This document shows, piece by piece, positions 1 through 8,211 of a DNA stretch of 12,516 nucleotides. Made by a program: the position numbers and the translations under genes. The notes beneath the pieces are model-generated. The model saw nothing but the letters and a program-made list of their open reading frames with translations, was not told where the DNA came from and did no database searches. This DNA comes from Cryomorphaceae bacterium. GTDB lineage: Bacteria; Bacteroidota; Bacteroidia; Flavobacteriales; Crocinitomicaceae. Each line of letters begins with the position of its first letter. The stretch's first letter is position 1. The DNA lies in contig JAJTDX010000065.1 of assembly GCA_021298235.1 (NCBI GenBank), positions 1 through 12,516 on the forward strand. Reading direction: 5' to 3'.

Positions 1-1
1 T

Positions 2-3000
2 GTGCCTCATTTGATTGAAAACGTTGGCGCCTTCCCGTTGAATAAAAATGGGAAAGTGGATATTAGCCAATTGAAAGACCGCATTCGCATTGTTTCATCA
101 ACAATGGGAGAGCATATGCTTCCTGAAGAAATTAAGAGCATTTTCACCGAACTTTTTCCGAACAAGAATTTTAATACGGCCTTGGGTTGGTTTGCGAATG
201 GTTTCAACTCAATTGATGCGATGAAGTTGAGCGGGAAGCTCAGGAAATCACTTCAAAAAGAAATCTCGGTAAATTCCATTTTAACTTGTTCGAATATCGG
301 ACAATTGCCGGAGCTTACGTCCGTGTTGAGTGTTCATAAAGATGATTTTATTATTCCTGGCGTAGTAGTGCATGAGTCGGCTGCTAGAATGTTCTTTTTA
401 AGTGAAAGCGATCCTAAGTTTGCTAAAACGTATTGGATCCATACAGGTTTTCAATTCCCTAAACAGGACGGATTACTTCCCTTTCTCACAAAATGGGTTG
501 CTTCACAAGAGCACCTGGCATTGAATATTTTCTCCCATAAAAACTACTATAAATGGGGAAAGGCTGCCATACGAATTGAGGAAATATATGCATCGGATCA
601 AGCAGGCTTAGTGGAACAGGTGAGTCTTCAAAACCTAAATCCTTTTGAGGAGCTTATAAGAATTAATTTCGCTTCAAGAGCTGAGTATGGTCACCTGATT
701 TCCTTTAGTGTCCATCATGGTTTATTGGATGGTTTGGGGGTGCAACAACTCTTAGATTCATTTTACAAGGATTTTCTTTCCGGAGAAATTCGTGTTATGC
801 GTTTGAGGGCTCCGCACGTCAAGCCTGTCGACACTCAATTTTGGACGAAAAGATTAGAAAAAGTTCAGATTCATAAGCTTCCTTTTCAACGTCCACAGCC
901 TTGGAAATCAAAATCGACATTGAGGAGAAAATTATCAGAGGAGGAACGCAATGTTCTTCGATCCATACAGCTTGAATTATCCTGTTCGATCTTTGAAGCT
1001 GCGCTGGTGAGTTGGATACGACACTGGTACCGCTATTTCCCGAAAGCGGATTTTGCAACCGGAGTAATGGTAAATATGAGCAATGATTGGAGCGACGATT
1101 CGCTGATGGGGATGTCAGTTAATACCCTTCCTTTTGTTGTTGACTCAGAGGATTCGAGGACCATTCTGCAACAATGGAGAGAGCTTTTTTCTCATGCTAA
1201 TGAACCGTTTGCAGGTATTGCGCAACTTGAAAAAAATAAGCAAAACGAAGGAACTCCATTTTTCAATACCAGCTTTGTTTACAATCAATGGCAGTCGCTA
1301 ACAGAGGTGGAACCATTGAATTTTGAACTTCGCGAGAGTGCCTTTGATCTTTCACTTGATTTCATTGATCAGGACTCTGAATGGTTCTTTCAATGGGAAT
1401 TTAATTCCGAAAAATTCTCTGAAGCTGCGATTCAAAACTTCCATCGGTCCTATTTTGTAAAAGTAGATGATCAAGTTGTTTCGTTTCCTGAATTTTCGAT
1501 CAAAGGATTAAAATCACGCTGGGATGAAGTGGTTATCAATTTTAATCAGAGAAATGCACTTCGTTTTGGCGATGAGGTATTGACGTATGGTGAATTGGAT
1601 GAACAGGTAAAACTATTTTCTGAGTGGTTGAATTACTCAGGAACAGGAATAGTGCCTTTGTTGCTTAAAAGAACTCCCAAACATATTGCTTGTGTACTTT
1701 CTTGTCTGATCAATGGAATACCTTTCATTCCGATTGATGTTGATACACCGGATGAGCGAGTCAGGCAGATTGAGGAATTAATTGCCCAGAAAGCTGTAGA
1801 TCCTGACCAGGAAACTTGCCCGGTTATAATTGAGAGCGTTTCGATGAATGAGCTGTCTTATGCGATTGCTACGTCAGGAAGTACGGGTATTCCAAAATTG
1901 GTTGGAGTTAAACGTTCGGGGTATGATGCAGCAGTTGAGGCCTGGAAATACCACTATGAACTTAAGGAATCTGATCGAATTCTTCAGGCTGCCTCCTTCT
2001 CTTTCGATGTTTTTTTGGGAGACATTGGAAGATCCCTCTTTCAAGGGGCCGAGTTAGTGCTCTTGGATTCTTTTCAACGTAAAGATCCTTCATTTATAGC
2101 ATCAGAGCTCGAACGCAGGAAGATTACTTTCTTTGAAACTACGCCATTGGTTGCACGCTGGTGGATGCAGGAGGAAAAATTACCGAACTTTAGTTCGTTA
2201 AGGTTATTGGTTGTTGGTTCTGACGCTTGGAAAATTGGTGAAATGAAAACACTCATGACACTCCTTCCTGCAAGTGTGAAATTATTGAATTCATATGGGT
2301 TGTCTGAAACCACGATAGATAATACTTATTTTGAATTCTCAGATGTTTATCAAGATGGAATAGTCGTGCCGATTGGGAAGTCGATGTTGCATTCAAAAGT
2401 TTCAATTGTTTCAGAATCAGGGGCGTCACTTTCTGCAGGATTAGAGGGTTTCCTTTGCATTGACGGCCCTTGCGTTGGAAAAGGATACTTCGATGGAAAT
2501 GAGTGGAGCCATAAGGAAGGTCCATGGATTTCAGCTGACAGAGGCGTACTTGATGAATTTGGCAACTTACATTTCTTAGGCAGATCAGATAAACAAGTTA
2601 AGATCAGAGGACAAAGATTAGAAATCCAGGAGGTTGAATCTATACTTGCAAGTTGTTCGCCTCAAACTGATTGGATGGTTTTTGACTTTGACTCTGGATT
2701 TGCCACGGAATTGGCTGTTGCTTACACAAAAGAAATTTCAGATGCGGCTATTCATTCCATTCGTTCGTCAATCCTTGATAGGTATCCGTCCTACTTTTTA
2801 CCTTCTGTGTTCTTTCGAGTAAAAGAGGTTAAAATGAATCGAAATGGGAAGTTGGACCTGGATCATTTGCGATTGGAACTTAAAAACTATAAGCAAAAAC
2901 ACACATCAGAGATTTCCGCTGAGGCTTCATTAGATCGAGTGAAACATTTGATGTTGAATGTATTCAATAAGGAGATTTCAGGTGAAGATAATTTCTTTTC

Positions 3001-5266
3001 ATTAGGTCTGTCAAGTTTTGATGCAATGCTGTTTGTCCGTGAATGGAATCGACATTTTAGTTCTTCACTCAAAGTATTTCATTTATTCAGTACGTCAAAT
3101 TTTAATGAACTGGCGCATCTGTCGGAGGAACTAACTTTTGATACTCAAAACCTTTCTTTAAATCAGGACTCTATTTTTGCAAATAAAGCTCAGGAAGCTC
3201 TATGGATTGACATGCAGGATAAAGATCCTTCGATTTACAATTTACCGCATTTTGTTCCTCTTCCAAAGTATGCGATTCAAAAGATTCAGGTGCTGGCTGA
3301 AACCATAAGAATGAGTCGTTCCTTGTTCTCAAAATTTGAAATAAATACCGAAGGTCGCCTTGTTCAAAAATTTATCGACTCGAAGGATTTTGAGCTTGAG
3401 AGATGGAAAATGACCAAGGAGGAATACATTGATTTTAAACAGAAAGCTTATTTCCAATCAATTGACCTTGAAAACGGGCCGTGTTTCGATGCTGCAATTA
3501 TAGCTGTGGATGGAGAAGTGATATTTTATTTTAATCCGCATCACATCGTGTATGATGGGGGTTCTGATGAGACGTTCATGGAATTGTTTAAAGCGATAAG
3601 TCAGGGAGAAACACCTGTTCAAACAAAAAATGAATTCGCTGTCTCTGCAGGGCCTCCTGATTGGGAAATGTATTTTAAGCTTTCCCCGAATCCGTCTCGC
3701 CTAAAATCAACTTCTAAAGTGAATGGCGAAAGCAAGGGAGGTGTAATATGGTCCGAACTGACGTCGCTTGAATTCAATAATATTAAAGAGCTTCAAAAGT
3801 CATGGCGCACGGCAGGGTCAGTGATTTATTCAGTTCTATTGTCAGAAGCAATGCAGAAAGCCGGTTGTCCCTTGAATTGGATATCACTGATCATGGATAC
3901 CCGAGATGTGCCTGAAATTGGAATGTTCATGAGGGCCTTTCCATTCCCTGTGGCTGGAGGAGATTCTCTAACTGAATTATCCGGTAAAACTAAGGTTGCG
4001 TTGTCATTTCTTTTTGAAAATAAAAACGAAACTGTCATTTATCCTGAATCAGTTGATTTTTCAATGTATCATCAGGTTGGACTCATTCTACAGCATCCAG
4101 CTTTTTTCGAACAAGAGCTTAATTATTCTCCCGATTCGAATTCAAGGCCGAGACTTCCATTGACACTTTATGTAGAGCAATTTAATGAACGCACCTTTCT
4201 TCGATGGGAGTTTATGACTGAGTATTTTACAAGTGAAAAGATTGAAACAATTCAACATAACTTCAAAGATCGACTCAAGGTAATTTCCCAAATGAAGCTC
4301 CAACCAATGGATTATGTGCTTCAGGCAAGTATAAAAAAGCATGTTTCAAAGTCCTCAGAGATTACTCAGGAACATCCCTATGCTGATATTTGGAGAAAGT
4401 ATACCGGTACTTTAGCTGAAAATAATTTTTTTGCATCTGGCGGTTCCAGTCTTCAGGCATTGCTCATGCTAAATGAGCTGAATAAAACTTTTTCTGTCAA
4501 TATCAGTCTTTCAGAATTTTTTAAAGATCAAACGTTTTCAAGCTTGAGTAATCAAAATTTAGTTGATGACAACGAATTGTTATGGCAATTTAAATCCGGC
4601 AAACGACAGGAAGAATGGTTTCTTCCACCCATTTTTGGACTGGCTTTGATTTTTAACAGTTATCCGGTGTCTGAGGATTCGAGTGCTTTTGCGTTCAATT
4701 ATCCTATGGCTATTGGACACACTTCAAAATATTCATCTATAGAAGATTTGGCAGAATTGCTGTTGAAGGCATACAAAAGCAGCAGTGGATTTCCAAAGAG
4801 AATCGATAAGATCACCGCATATTCTATGGGTGGAATTGTTGCATTTGAAATGGTTAAGTCTTTGGAGCGTCAGGGTGTTGAAGTCGGATCATTAGTTATC
4901 TGGGATAAGCCTGCTCAAATTCAAGTAACTAGACCAATGGATGAAAAAGTGCCCTTAAAACAAGAGGTATTGGACTACGTTGATCGAATAGTAGAAGATA
5001 CTATCCAAAGAAAGCGGATGGTTAATTATTTAGAATTCCACCAGCAGTTAATTGAAGCATATGTTCAAAGTGGAACTGTAAAATGTCCAATACAGCTTTA
5101 TTATTGTGAAGAAGGGTTTGATTTTAGTGAAATACAACAATGGGAGCTCCTCACAGAAGCGAGTGTTGAACTACTTCCTTTGAAAGGAATCAGCCACTAC
5201 GAAATTCCCGAACATTGGGTGAAATTAGGTTGGCATAAACGTTCAATCTCGAATGATAATAGCTAA
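2..5266 (+). CDS. Nonribosomal peptide synthetase, C-terminal part (A tail-PCP-C-A-PCP-C-PCP-TE), 5' truncated
   Basis: This cytoplasmic assembly-line enzyme joins amino acids as thioesters on carrier domains and releases the peptide through a terminal thioesterase. The open frame begins inside an adenylation domain, whose A10 motif NGKVD is at residues 16-20, so the start is outside the window. Domains in order: PCP1 with phosphopantetheine Ser70 (GFNS); condensation domain 1 (about 118-500) with intact HHGLLDG at 238-244; a complete A domain (about 505-960) with TSGSTGIPK at 624-632, NSYGLSETT at 763-771, GRSDKQVKIRG at 860-870 and NGKLD at 948-952; PCP2 with Ser1005; condensation domain 2 (about 1058-1440) with HHIVYDG at 1180-1186; PCP3 with Ser1483; and a thioesterase with Ser1608 (AYSMGG), probable Asp1635 and His1732. 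The A-domain specificity residues read D-V-G-E-L-V-S-I-D-K, close to a known ornithine code. No epimerisation domain is seen, and the last module has no A domain. The product is unknown. The NRPS call is near certain; the substrate is inference. Confidence 0.95.
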   Translation: MPHLIENVGAFPLNKNGKVDISQLKDRIRIVSSTMGEHMLPEEIKSIFTELFPNKNFNTALGWFANGFNSIDAMKLSGKLRKSLQKEISVNSILTCSNIGQLPELTSVLSVHKDDFIIPGVVVHESAARMFFLSESDPKFAKTYWIHTGFQFPKQDGLLPFLTKWVASQEHLALNIFSHKNYYKWGKAAIRIEEIYASDQAGLVEQVSLQNLNPFEELIRINFASRAEYGHLISFSVHHGLLDGLGVQQLLDSFYKDFLSGEIRVMRLRAPHVKPVDTQFWTKRLEKVQIHKLPFQRPQPWKSKSTLRRKLSEEERNVLRSIQLELSCSIFEAALVSWIRHWYRYFPKADFATGVMVNMSNDWSDDSLMGMSVNTLPFVVDSEDSRTILQQWRELFSHANEPFAGIAQLEKNKQNEGTPFFNTSFVYNQWQSLTEVEPLNFELRESAFDLSLDFIDQDSEWFFQWEFNSEKFSEAAIQNFHRSYFVKVDDQVVSFPEFSIKGLKSRWDEVVINFNQRNALRFGDEVLTYGELDEQVKLFSEWLNYSGTGIVPLLLKRTPKHIACVLSCLINGIPFIPIDVDTPDERVRQIEELIAQKAVDPDQETCPVIIESVSMNELSYAIATSGSTGIPKLVGVKRSGYDAAVEAWKYHYELKESDRILQAASFSFDVFLGDIGRSLFQGAELVLLDSFQRKDPSFIASELERRKITFFETTPLVARWWMQEEKLPNFSSLRLLVVGSDAWKIGEMKTLMTLLPASVKLLNSYGLSETTIDNTYFEFSDVYQDGIVVPIGKSMLHSKVSIVSESGASLSAGLEGFLCIDGPCVGKGYFDGNEWSHKEGPWISADRGVLDEFGNLHFLGRSDKQVKIRGQRLEIQEVESILASCSPQTDWMVFDFDSGFATELAVAYTKEISDAAIHSIRSSILDRYPSYFLPSVFFRVKEVKMNRNGKLDLDHLRLELKNYKQKHTSEISAEASLDRVKHLMLNVFNKEISGEDNFFSLGLSSFDAMLFVREWNRHFSSSLKVFHLFSTSNFNELAHLSEELTFDTQNLSLNQDSIFANKAQEALWIDMQDKDPSIYNLPHFVPLPKYAIQKIQVLAETIRMSRSLFSKFEINTEGRLVQKFIDSKDFELERWKMTKEEYIDFKQKAYFQSIDLENGPCFDAAIIAVDGEVIFYFNPHHIVYDGGSDETFMELFKAISQGETPVQTKNEFAVSAGPPDWEMYFKLSPNPSRLKSTSKVNGESKGGVIWSELTSLEFNNIKELQKSWRTAGSVIYSVLLSEAMQKAGCPLNWISLIMDTRDVPEIGMFMRAFPFPVAGGDSLTELSGKTKVALSFLFENKNETVIYPESVDFSMYHQVGLILQHPAFFEQELNYSPDSNSRPRLPLTLYVEQFNERTFLRWEFMTEYFTSEKIETIQHNFKDRLKVISQMKLQPMDYVLQASIKKHVSKSSEITQEHPYADIWRKYTGTLAENNFFASGGSSLQALLMLNELNKTFSVNISLSEFFKDQTFSSLSNQNLVDDNELLWQFKSGKRQEEWFLPPIFGLALIFNSYPVSEDSSAFAFNYPMAIGHTSKYSSIEDLAELLLKAYKSSSGFPKRIDKITAYSMGGIVAFEMVKSLERQGVEVGSLVIWDKPAQIQVTRPMDEKVPLKQEVLDYVDRIVEDTIQRKRMVNYLEFHQQLIEAYVQSGTVKCPIQLYYCEEGFDFSEIQQWELLTEASVELLPLKGISHYEIPEHWVKLGWHKRSISNDNS

Positions 5267-5326
5267 TTGCGCAATGCTTTGTTCTTCTTGGTGAACAATA
5301 TATCATATCGACTCGCTTGCCTGAAA
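5267..5326. other. Short convergent intergenic gap, NRPS / desaturase
   Basis: Sixty bases separate the NRPS stop (TAA 5264-5266) from the stop of the convergent desaturase. It holds a 10-bp perfect palindrome, ATTGCGCAAT (5266-5275), and a weak GTTC...GAAC pairing (5281-5296). Neither is followed by a convincing T-run, so no intrinsic terminator can be called for either gene. Confidence 0.5.
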
Positions 5327-6418
5327 TCAATTTATTCCCAATTGTTTTAATCTTCTGGCATGAGAAAGAAAAGCTTGTGTAAACGATGGGATTAGGTTGT
5401 AATGTATCCCAAATTCAAGAGCTGTCTTCTCAACGATGGGTGCTATTTTTGGGTAATGGATATGGCAGATTTGTGGAAATAGATGGTGTTCGATTTGAAA
5501 ATTAAGTCCACCGGCATACCAACTTAAAAATCGATTGTGTCGGGCAAAATCTGAGGTGGTCATCAATTGATGAACTTCCCATTCGTTAGGGATTATCCCA
5601 TCGGCATCTGGCAAGGGTTGCTGTGAGCCTTCAACCACATGGGCCATTTGAAAAATCGTACTCATGATAATCCCTGCTGTTAAATGCATCAGACAGAATC
5701 CAAATAAAATTTCATACCAGGTATAGTTCGTTGTCCAGAATGGTAATCCTAATAAAATTCCAAAATAGATGACCTTTGTAAGCAACAGTTTGGTGATTTC
5801 CCAAAATGGGTCATGCCCTTGCGCTCTGGTCAAGCCAGATCTATTAAAGGTGATCAATTGACCAATATCTGTGAGTAGCTTTGCGAGAGTCATAAGACCA
5901 TAAAAGAAATAGGCGTAGAGATACTGGTAACGATGAAATGATTTTAAAGGAGCATGTTGACAAAATCTAAGAGTTGCTTTCGATTCAATATCCTGATCAA
6001 ACGTATGGATATTTGTAAAGGTGTGGTGCAACAGGTTATGTTGGATCTTCCAGTTGAAGGTATTGCTTCCCAATAAAAACATGGTTGAAGCAAAAAGAGT
6101 GTTGTTCCACTTTTTGGAGGAAAAGGCACCATGAGCGGCATCATGCATAACAGACATACCTATTCCGGCCTCTCCAATTCCCATGAGTAGGAGCAGTAAG
6201 GCCGAAATTTTTCTATCAGGTTCAAGCAAGAGAATTAGGGTGAAAGGTAAAATATACATCGAAAGCATCACCAAAGCTTTTAGGATCATCCTGCTGTCGC
6301 CTTTAATGGAAAGGTTCTTTGCCTTGAAATAATCATTTATTCTCTTTTTTAACTCATGAACGAATTGCTTTTGAAGTTTGTCCTCCGAGGAAAATTTGAT
6401 TGTTTTCATCTTGTACAT
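5327..6418 (-). CDS. Membrane fatty acid desaturase, front-end (linoleoyl-CoA/delta-6-like) type
   Basis: A 363-residue integral membrane di-iron desaturase that should introduce a cis double bond into a fatty-acyl chain at the cytoplasmic membrane. All three histidine boxes are intact: HDAAH at 92-96, HNLLHH at 127-132 and QIEHH at 308-312. Gln in place of the first His of box III is the hallmark of the front-end (delta-5/delta-6) group. There is no N-terminal cytochrome b5 domain (no HPGG motif), so electrons must come from a separate carrier. Hydrophobic segments lie around 45-66, 71-90, 207-228 and 236-256. The first ATG (6416-6418) has a weak upstream GGAA; a second ATG three codons on (M4) is also possible. 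The gene converges on the NRPS and is divergent from icd. The family is clear; regioselectivity and substrate (acyl-CoA or phospholipid) cannot be read from sequence. Confidence 0.93.
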   Translation of the reverse strand: MYKMKTIKFSSEDKLQKQFVHELKKRINDYFKAKNLSIKGDSRMILKALVMLSMYILPFTLILLLEPDRKISALLLLLMGIGEAGIGMSVMHDAAHGAFSSKKWNNTLFASTMFLLGSNTFNWKIQHNLLHHTFTNIHTFDQDIESKATLRFCQHAPLKSFHRYQYLYAYFFYGLMTLAKLLTDIGQLITFNRSGLTRAQGHDPFWEITKLLLTKVIYFGILLGLPFWTTNYTWYEILFGFCLMHLTAGIIMSTIFQMAHVVEGSQQPLPDADGIIPNEWEVHQLMTTSDFARHNRFLSWYAGGLNFQIEHHLFPQICHIHYPKIAPIVEKTALEFGIHYNLIPSFTQAFLSHARRLKQLGIN

Positions 6419-6765
6419 TATTCCGATATGTGAATTCAGCTAAACACTTTGCAAAAGGATTGAAATGATTTGTCTTAATGTTTGATCAAACTCAATATGA
6501 TACGAGCATTGGATCAATTTTCATTCGAAATACTTATACTCTGATGAAATTTAGTTAGTTGTGCAAGATATGAATGTCTTATTACATCCTTAAAATAGAA
6601 ATATGTTTCTCACTATCTATCTTTTTTGATCAACTCATGGTTGAGCTTATATGTTATAAATTCTTGATTTATTATAAGTTTAAATTTATGATAAACATAA
6701 AAAACATAAATAAAATTATATTAAAATGATTGTCGAATTTTGTCTTGCAAGCAAAATAGAAAGTC
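6419..6765. promoter_or_regulatory. AT-rich divergent intergenic region between desaturase and icd
   Basis: This 347-bp gap has no credible gene and must hold both divergent promoters. It contains a perfect 12-bp palindrome, GTTTGATCAAAC (6480-6491). Two related sites follow: TTGGATCAA at 6509-6517 and TTGATCAA at 6626-6633, the latter next to a CTCA-tggt-TGAG inverted pair (6634-6645). An exact tandem repeat of AAACATAAA lies at 6693-6710, inside an extremely AT-rich tract (about 6645-6725) just upstream of icd. On the minus strand, TCCTTTTG (6459-6452) resembles the Bacteroidota -7 box TAnnTTTG for the desaturase, but no well-spaced -33 element was found. The operator role of the palindromes is inference. 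Confidence 0.5.
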
Positions 6766-6804
6766 ATGAAAAGAATCACAGTTGCAAAAGGAGACGGTAT
6801 CGGA
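6734..6804 (+). repeat. 71-bp inverted repeat, icd copy
   Basis: This segment covers the candidate icd -7 box, the 5' leader, the start codon and the first 13 codons. It is identical over all 71 bases to the reverse complement of 12446-12516. Identity stops immediately downstream: CCGGAA continues here, TCGCCC in the other copy. On its upstream side the comparison ends only because the window ends. This is the native copy, since icd reads through it without interruption. Confidence 0.98.
6735..6742 (+). promoter_or_regulatory. Candidate icd -7 box (GAATTTTG)
   Basis: GAATTTTG matches the Bacteroidota -7 consensus TAnnTTTG at five of six fixed positions and would give a leader of roughly 18 nt before the ATG at 6766. 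No good -33 TTG element is seen upstream, only the AT-rich tract. A weak AGAAAG (6758-6763) precedes the start codon. Low confidence without transcript data. Confidence 0.3.
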
Positions 6805-8202
6805 CCGGAAATTATGGATGCCACTCTGGCAATTATCAAAGCTGCCGGTGCTCAGATCGAGATCGATGAGATCGAAGTTGGTGAAAAAGTATATTTGTCA
6901 GGAAATACTTCGGGTATTTCTGAAGAATCATGGGATATCATTCGAAGGAACAAGATTTTTCTCAAAGCTCCTATAACTACCCCTCAAGGAGGTGGCTATA
7001 AAAGTTTAAATGTTACCACGAGAAAATTTTTGGGATTGTATGCCAATATCAGGCCTTGTATAAGCTTGCATCCATTTGTTGAAACTAAACATCCAAAAAT
7101 GGATCTTGTGATCGTTCGTGAAAACGAAGAAGATCTGTATGCAGGAATTGAACATCAGCAAACTGACGAAGTCGTTCAGTGTTTGAAACTGATCAGTCGG
7201 CCGGGGTGTGAAAAGATTGTCCGTTATGCTTTCGAATACGCTAAGCAGTATAAGAGAAAAAAAGTCACTTGTTTCACGAAGGATAACATTATGAAACAAA
7301 CGGATGGGTTATTTCATCAGGTATTTGATGAGATCGCGAAGGAGTATCCATCTATTGAAAATGAACACTGGATCATAGACATCGGAGCCGCAAAAATGGC
7401 GGATACACCTGAGGCCTTTGATGTGATTGTGATGCCGAACTTATATGGAGATGTAATGAGTGACGTTGCTGCTCAAATTGCAGGATCAGTTGGGCTTGCT
7501 GGTTCGGCCAACATTGGTGAAGAATGTGCAATGTTCGAAGCTATTCACGGATCTGCTCCTCGTCGTGCAGGTCAGAATGTTGCCAATCCGTCAGGATTGA
7601 TTCAGGGAGCAATTTTGATGCTCGTTCACTTAGGACAAACTGAAGTGGCAGAAAAGGTTCAAAACGCTTGGCTCAAGACAATCGAAGATGGAATTCATAC
7701 CTACGATATTTACAATGAAGGTTCAAGCAAGGAAAAAGTAGGTACGAAAGAATTTGCTGAAGCAGTGATCAAAAATCTTGGAAAGAAACCGTCGACACTT
7801 TCATCGGTGAGTTATGAGAAAGGAGCCACACTTAACCTTCCGAAGTATGTTAGAATAACTCCAAAGAAAAAAGAACTTCAAGGAGTGGATTTGTTTGTTC
7901 ATTGGACAGGTGACAATGCTGATGCACTTGCAGAGTTGATAAATCAATTGAATACCAGCGATATTCAGCTTAACATGATAACCAATCGTGGAATTAAGGT
8001 GTATCCGAATGGTTTTCCAGAGACATTTTGCACTGATCACTGGCGATGTCGTTTTAAACCGGTCGAAGGAAAGTCGATTACGAAAAAAGATATCATCGAT
8101 CTATTGAGTAAGGCTGAAGAGCGGAGCATTGATGTTATCAAGACGGAAAATCTCTATGCGTTCGATGGTAAACCTGCTTTTTCACTCGGTCAGGGACAAT
8201 AG
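6766..8202 (+). CDS. icd: NADP-dependent isocitrate dehydrogenase, Thermus-type (EC 1.1.1.42)
   Basis: A cytosolic TCA-cycle enzyme that oxidatively decarboxylates isocitrate to 2-oxoglutarate. The 478-residue length fits the long Thermus thermophilus-like group, which has a C-terminal extension (about 350-478) beyond the catalytic core. Visible motifs are the N-terminal VAKGDGIGPEI (6-16), the substrate loop TTPQGGGYKSLN (71-82), the substrate arginines in the RKFLGLYANIRP stretch (86-97) and VIVRENEEDLYAG (115-127), a catalytic lysine in FTKDNIMKQTDG (170-181), the metal-binding aspartates in NLYGDVMSD (225-233), and the coenzyme loop HGSAPRRAGQNVANP (261-275). Two arginines stand where NADP enzymes usually have Lys-Tyr, and NAD enzymes have Asp-Ile, so NADP use is inferred. 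The ATG at 6766 is chosen because the conserved glycine motif follows directly. A 54-codon ORF begins 9 nt after the stop. The start of the gene is duplicated in inverted form at the right end of the window. Confidence 0.96.
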   Translation: MKRITVAKGDGIGPEIMDATLAIIKAAGAQIEIDEIEVGEKVYLSGNTSGISEESWDIIRRNKIFLKAPITTPQGGGYKSLNVTTRKFLGLYANIRPCISLHPFVETKHPKMDLVIVRENEEDLYAGIEHQQTDEVVQCLKLISRPGCEKIVRYAFEYAKQYKRKKVTCFTKDNIMKQTDGLFHQVFDEIAKEYPSIENEHWIIDIGAAKMADTPEAFDVIVMPNLYGDVMSDVAAQIAGSVGLAGSANIGEECAMFEAIHGSAPRRAGQNVANPSGLIQGAILMLVHLGQTEVAEKVQNAWLKTIEDGIHTYDIYNEGSSKEKVGTKEFAEAVIKNLGKKPSTLSSVSYEKGATLNLPKYVRITPKKKELQGVDLFVHWTGDNADALAELINQLNTSDIQLNMITNRGIKVYPNGFPETFCTDHWRCRFKPVEGKSITKKDIIDLLSKAEERSIDVIKTENLYAFDGKPAFSLGQGQ

Positions 8203-8211
8203 TCAAATTAG

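Noticed and set aside
2..4. GTG at base 2 as the NRPS start codon
   Set aside because: The encoded sequence is the tail of an adenylation domain, so the true start lies upstream of the window.
5266..5296. Palindrome ATTGCGCAAT and GTTC/GAAC pairing as a terminator of the NRPS gene
   Set aside because: Short stems with no following T-run on either strand.
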